From assembly GCA_945871905.1 (NCBI GenBank), contig CAMBXL010000001.1:1-64000 (forward strand): a stretch of 64,000 nt of DNA. Direction: 5' to 3'. Below, one piece after another: positions 59,312-64,000 of this stretch. Under the pieces are notes generated by a model. It was not told the DNA's origin and made no database searches. It was given only the letters and a program-made list of their open reading frames with translations. The position numbers and the translations under genes were made by a program. This stretch comes from Chitinophaga pinensis. Lineage in GTDB: Bacteria > Bacteroidota > Bacteroidia > NS11-12g > UBA955. How positions within the stretch are numbered: the first letter of the stretch is position 1; each line of letters opens with the position of its first letter.

Positions 59312-60268
59312 ATGAAAGTAAATTTTACCCTTAAATATTATAGTCTATTTATTTTATTGGGAGTTGGTTTTTTAGGATTTTCTCAAACAAATTCTCTTAA
59401 GTTAACAATCAATCATAAATTGGGTTCAAGTCCTTTTGCATATAACCAAGTTGCCTATAATAATTTAGGGAATAATTTCAATGTTAACTTGTTGATGTAT
59501 TATATATCAAAGGTTAAAATCGTTCATGATAAAGGTAAAGTTACTTCATTGGATAATCTTTACATTTTGGTTGATGCCTCTAAACCAACTTCAATAAATT
59601 TAGGTGATTTAGCGATTGACAGTCTTGAAAAAATTCAGTTTTCTATTGGTGTAAACACACCTCAAAACAATCAGGACCCAACTGCGTGGCCCGAAAATCA
59701 TCCGCTTGCCCCTAAAAGTCCTTCGATGCACTGGGGATGGAGTGCAGGTTACCGTTTTATCGTGATGGAAGGAACTACAGGCGACGGATTAAAACAAATG
59801 TTCCAAATTCATGGTTTAGGGAATGTTAACTATTTTAAAACCGAAGTGGCAACCTCTGGAACAAAAGAAGGCAATGTTATCAATATCGCTTTAGATGCCG
59901 ATTATACCAAAGTGTTAATAAATATTCCTTTATGGAATGGCGTTATTTCCCATGGTGAAACAGATGAGTCGGTTACAGCACTCCAAAATTGTAGAGATTA
60001 TGTATTTTCTCCTGCTGGCCAAGCTTTGTCATCATCAACGACCGAATATTCTAATGATTTTGTTGTGTTCCCTAACCCTAACAATGGCGTTTTTGAAATT
60101 AAATCTAATGTGGATTGGGATGGTGTGAAAATAGTGAATCAACTTGGTCAAACATTGTTTCAAGGCAATAATAATTCACCATTAAGCATTTCTAATTCAG
60201 GTGTTTATTTTCTGCATTTTGAAAAGAATGGTCAGTTTTTAGGAACAAAATTAATCAGCGTTCAGTAA
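59312..60268 (+). CDS. MbnP-family protein with T9SS type A sorting domain
   Basis: VNLLMYYISKVKIVHDKG...AWPENHPLAPKSPSMHWGWSAGYRFIVMEG; C-term VVFPNPNNGVFEI...GVYFLHF. Confidence 0.8.
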   Translation: MKVNFTLKYYSLFILLGVGFLGFSQTNSLKLTINHKLGSSPFAYNQVAYNNLGNNFNVNLLMYYISKVKIVHDKGKVTSLDNLYILVDASKPTSINLGDLAIDSLEKIQFSIGVNTPQNNQDPTAWPENHPLAPKSPSMHWGWSAGYRFIVMEGTTGDGLKQMFQIHGLGNVNYFKTEVATSGTKEGNVINIALDADYTKVLINIPLWNGVISHGETDESVTALQNCRDYVFSPAGQALSSSTTEYSNDFVVFPNPNNGVFEIKSNVDWDGVKIVNQLGQTLFQGNNNSPLSISNSGVYFLHFEKNGQFLGTKLISVQ

Positions 60269-60269
60269 A

Positions 60270-61292
60270 TTGCTGTCATGGGTTAAACAAAGTTTATTTG
60301 TATTAATTCCACTTTTTTGGGTGGCTTGTAAAAAAGATGCACCCATACAAAAACAAGAAATCGGCCTTGAGTCTATCATTATCCCTGATGGTTTTCCTCC
60401 TATTGAATTTCCTGCTGATAATGCTTTTACAAAAGAACGTTGGTTGCTCGGTAAAGCCTTGTTTTACGAAAAACAATTGTCCCTAGATTCTTCGGTTAGT
60501 TGTGCCTCATGCCACAGTCAACAATTTGGTTTCAGCGACAATGTTACATTAAGTAAAGGATTCAAACAAAGATTAGGAAACCGAAACGCCCCAAGTATAA
60601 TTAATGTAGCATACCATCCCTATTTTACAAGAGAAGGAGGAGTGCCAAGTTTAGAAATGCAAGTCTTGGTTCCCATTCAAGAACACAATGAATTTAACAA
60701 TAACATTTTGGACATAGCAAAGCGCTTATCTTCTAATCAGAACTTGCAAAACTTAAGTTACTTGGCCTACAACCGTCCGCTCGATTTTTATGTAATTCCA
60801 AGGGCCTTAGCGACTTTCGAGCGTAGTTTGATAAGTGGTAACAGCAAGTTTGATCAATACAAAAAAGGAACCCTCTCATTAAGCGATGATGAACAAAAAG
60901 GTATGAATTTGTTCTTTAGTGATAGAACAAATTGTAGCGATTGTCACAATGGTTTTAATTTCACAAACTACCAATTCGAGAACAATGGGTTGTACGAAAC
61001 ATACAATGACCCCGGAAGAAAAAGGTTAACGGGATTGGATTCCGATTTGGCCAAATTTAAAGTCCCAAGCTTAAGAAATATCGAAGTTACGGCACCTTAC
61101 ATGTATGATGGTTCTTTGCCCGACTTAGAGGCTGTGATAAATCATTACAATTCTGGAGGTAAACAACATCCAAATAAAAGCGAAAAAATTAAGGCACTTC
61201 AGTTAAGCCAAGATGAAAAAAAACAAATTATTGCTTTTTTAAAAACACTAACAGATGCCTCTTTCTTAAATCAATCCATCTATGCTCCATAG
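60270..61292 (+). CDS. Diheme cytochrome-c peroxidase/MbnH-like protein
   Basis: CASCH and CSDCH heme-binding motifs; SLRNIEVTAPYMYDGSLPDLEAVINHYNSGG. Confidence 0.9.
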   Translation: MLSWVKQSLFVLIPLFWVACKKDAPIQKQEIGLESIIIPDGFPPIEFPADNAFTKERWLLGKALFYEKQLSLDSSVSCASCHSQQFGFSDNVTLSKGFKQRLGNRNAPSIINVAYHPYFTREGGVPSLEMQVLVPIQEHNEFNNNILDIAKRLSSNQNLQNLSYLAYNRPLDFYVIPRALATFERSLISGNSKFDQYKKGTLSLSDDEQKGMNLFFSDRTNCSDCHNGFNFTNYQFENNGLYETYNDPGRKRLTGLDSDLAKFKVPSLRNIEVTAPYMYDGSLPDLEAVINHYNSGGKQHPNKSEKIKALQLSQDEKKQIIAFLKTLTDASFLNQSIYAP

Positions 61293-61672
61293 AATAGGAG
61301 TGAATCAAAGGCCTTAATAAAAAGTGCCTTCTATTAGGAGTATATCTTAAACTTAAGCCAAAATTAAATTTCGGAAAAAATTATAATCATATTTTTTATT
61401 GGATTAATGTTTTGACTTAGCTCGACCCTGCTTTGTTTAAAACTTTGGAAAAAGGATTGAGATTGACGCAATAAGATATTAATGATTTAATAGCATTTAT
61501 AAACTTTGAATGACAAACAATTGATAAATGACAAACGATACAGTTCGCCTTTTTAGCACTTACTGAAATGATTCAAGTTTGATATTATTTTTAAATAATG
61601 TTTTAACTCAGCGAGTTTTAATTAAATTTGCCTTTTATTTCCAAATTATAGACATTCTCTAAAAGATATTTC

Positions 61673-62407
61673 ATGAAAAGATACAAAATAAAATTCATTA
61701 CATTTTTTAAAAATCTCATTTTACTGTTGCGACCACATCTTGTATTTGGTTTTATTCAACATTTGTTTTTAACTATTTCCAACACCATTCAGTTGTCAAG
61801 ATGGATCAGTGCTCAGTCAAAAAATAAATTGTTAATCAACGATTTTTTTGATTGGAAACGCGACCATTACAAAAGATATGGTTTGTACCAAAGTGTATTA
61901 AATATTTTGAACGAAGAAAAAGCAGCTTTCAATTATTTGGAATTTGGAGTTTGTAGAGGCGAGTCCTTTAAATGGTGGTTGGAAAACACCAAGAATTCCG
62001 AACATTTAATGGTAGGGTTCGATACCTTTGAAGGATTGCCAGAAAATTGGGGTGTGTTTAAAAAGGGAGACATGAATGCAGAGATTCCTTTAATAGAAGA
62101 CCCAAGAGGGCGATTTGTAAAGGGTTTGTTTCAAGACACTTTGCCTTCGTTTTTAAAAGAAGGGCATTTAACCAATGATAAAAAACTCATTGTTCATTTA
62201 GATGCTGATTTGTTTACGTCTACATTGTATGTTTTAACCACATTAGCCCCTTATTTAAAAAAGGGAGATATTTTATTCTTTGATGAATTTAATGTGCCTA
62301 ATCACGAGTTTTTTGCATTCAAAATGTTTTGCGACAGTTATTACATCAAAACAAAATTACTTGGTGCTGTCAATAACTACTACCAAGTAGCTATTGAGAT
62401 AGAGTAG
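61673..62407 (+). CDS. TylF/MycF-like class I SAM methyltransferase
   Basis: YLEFGVCRGESFKWWLEN...VGFDTFEGLPENWG...VHLDADLFTSTLYVLT...DILFFDEFN. Confidence 0.8.
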   Translation: MKRYKIKFITFFKNLILLLRPHLVFGFIQHLFLTISNTIQLSRWISAQSKNKLLINDFFDWKRDHYKRYGLYQSVLNILNEEKAAFNYLEFGVCRGESFKWWLENTKNSEHLMVGFDTFEGLPENWGVFKKGDMNAEIPLIEDPRGRFVKGLFQDTLPSFLKEGHLTNDKKLIVHLDADLFTSTLYVLTTLAPYLKKGDILFFDEFNVPNHEFFAFKMFCDSYYIKTKLLGAVNNYYQVAIEIE

Positions 62408-62448
62408 GGGAGAATGTAGATTGGATTGATGGTATTGGATTTAATAAC

Positions 62449-63039
62449 TTAATCAAAAATCCCTTTTAATTCAAATTGCAATTCTGGGAACATTACGCTT
62501 TTAACAACATCATCAATCGAAACAGGTTTTAAACCTATGTATTGATTGTCTTTTAAAGTGTAAATGAATAGGCTTTCATTCATTGGGTCAACTATCCAGT
62601 ATTCTCTAACGCCAGCTAATTCATATACTTCAAACTTGGTTTTCAAATCGTGTTTAGAATTGCCGGGAGATAAAATTTCGACAACTAAGTCGGGGGCGCC
62701 ATTACAACCTCTTTCATCCAGCTTGCTTAAATCACATAAAACAAATAGGTCAGGCTGAACAACGGTGCTATCAGCTTTTTTATTAGGTATTGGTAATCTT
62801 ACATCAAAAGGGGCAATAAAAACTTTACAACCCTTAGAATTGGTAATGTTAGAAAATGTAAGAAATAAATTGCCAAGTGTTCTTTGATGCATTGTATTTG
62901 GCGCAGGACTCATTTTGGTGATTTTGCCAAAAATAAGTTCTACCCGTTCGGTAAAACGCCATTTCAAATAATCGAAATAAGTGTATTCTTTGGATAAATC
63001 CAATTGACTATACTCTATGATTGGTTCATCTACATCCAT
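62449..63039 (-). CDS. Uma2-family endonuclease-like protein
   Basis: MSPAPNTMHQRTLGNL; VQPDLFVLCD; APDLVVEILSPGNSKHDLKTKFEVYELAGVREYWIVDP. Confidence 0.9.
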   Translation of the reverse strand: MDVDEPIIEYSQLDLSKEYTYFDYLKWRFTERVELIFGKITKMSPAPNTMHQRTLGNLFLTFSNITNSKGCKVFIAPFDVRLPIPNKKADSTVVQPDLFVLCDLSKLDERGCNGAPDLVVEILSPGNSKHDLKTKFEVYELAGVREYWIVDPMNESLFIYTLKDNQYIGLKPVSIDDVVKSVMFPELQFELKGIFD

Positions 63040-63135
63040 AAAAAATTAGTTTTTTTCAAAAATAAAGAAAAAATATGAATTTAATCTATACAAATGTTTG
63101 TTTTATAAAGAAGAACAAGACGATGATTCCACGCC

Positions 63136-63345
63136 TTACACCTTCTTCAAAAAGCAAGTTTTAAGCACCATCATGCCTTTTTCAACCTTGCCTTCTATTT
63201 CTTCATCGTTATCGGTTAAGCGTATTTTCTTCACTACGGTGCCTCTTTTTAAGGTTAAAGAAGAACCTTTTACCTTTAAATCTTTGATGATTTGAACACT
63301 GTCGCCTTCGTTTAATATCGTACCATTGCTGTCTTTTACTTCCAT
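63136..63345 (-). CDS. PhnA-like protein, short form without the zinc-ribbon half
   Basis: [45 protein letters not shown]. Confidence 0.8.
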   Translation of the reverse strand: MEVKDSNGTILNEGDSVQIIKDLKVKGSSLTLKRGTVVKKIRLTDNDEEIEGKVEKGMMVLKTCFLKKV

Positions 63346-63462
63346 AATTTATTTATTTTATTGGGGCAAAAGTAATACAATTGATAAGAATACAATTCAA
63401 TTGAAAAAATGTTATTAAATTGATTTTTTCGTTTGCATCAAACCCTCTAATTTTGCACTTTA

Positions 63463-64000
63463 ATGAGTTTAACACAAGCTGTTCTCCTTTTAAAAGACGG
63501 AACGTTCTTCAAAGGCAATGCCCTCGGCAAAATTGGTACCACTACTGGCGAGATTTGTTTCAATACAGGCATGACTGGTTATCAAGAAGTATTTACTGAC
63601 CCTTCTTACTATGGACAAATACTAGTTCAAACCAATGTACACATAGGAAACTATGGCGTTAATGAACAAGAAATAGAAAGTGATGGTATCAAAATTTCAG
63701 GTCTAGTTTGTAGTACTTTTGCTAATCACCACTCACGTAAAATGTCTTTTGCTTCTCTTGAGGATTATTTTGTAAACAATCAAGTAGTCGGTATTCAAAA
63801 TTTAGACACCCGTCAAGTGGTGCGACATGTTAGAAATGCCGGTGCAATGAACGCAATTTTAAGTAGTGAAGTAACCGATATTAACGAACTTAAGGCAATC
63901 CTCGATCGCGTTCCTGATATGGAAGGTCTTGAATTGTCGTCAAAGGTTTCTACCCCTCAGTTTTATTTAAGAGGGTCCGACCAATCTGAATTTAAAGTTG
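63463..64000 (+). CDS. carA: Carbamoyl-phosphate synthase small subunit (partial, runs off window)
   Basis: MSLTQAVLLLKDGTFFKGNALGKIGTTTGEICFNTGMTGYQEVFTDPSYYGQI. Confidence 0.92.
   Translation, partial: MSLTQAVLLLKDGTFFKGNALGKIGTTTGEICFNTGMTGYQEVFTDPSYYGQILVQTNVHIGNYGVNEQEIESDGIKISGLVCSTFANHHSRKMSFASLEDYFVNNQVVGIQNLDTRQVVRHVRNAGAMNAILSSEVTDINELKAILDRVPDMEGLELSSKVSTPQFYLRGSDQSEFKV

Overview
AT-rich chromosomal window that looks like Bacteroidota (T9SS sorting domains, NhaD, DUF2480, YwqK-like and RHS/YD-repeat proteins). Right part (~32-64 kb) is mostly ordinary chromosome: three tRNAs, a tandem AAA+ ATPase, glycosyltransferase, rsmG, nhaD, an O-acetylation locus (two SGNH proteins + MBOAT), lhgO, groES-groEL, cyanophycinase, mtgA, pyrH, era, rlmN, an MbnP/MbnH-like pair, a TylF-like methyltransferase, Uma2, PhnA-like and the start of carA. 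Left part (~1-32 kb) is accessory. It holds a minus-strand operon built around two giant RHS-type proteins (2271 aa SpvB-like; 2920 aa RHS-core protein) with small envelope proteins and a probable outer-membrane barrel. Facing it on the + strand is an array of at least three RHS C-terminal tip + immunity-candidate cassettes. These share a recombination-sized segment (41 to >=134 bp) with the expressed RHS gene in INVERTED orientation. The expressed gene's own JAB-like metallopeptidase tip is split by an in-frame TGA. My best candidate for an undescribed system is therefore an inversion-configured RHS tip-switching locus. A large serine recombinase next to tRNA-Arg, with a MerR-like regulator and an unlisted 46-aa ORF, bounds the accessory region. 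All family calls come from reading translated motifs; no database search was run.
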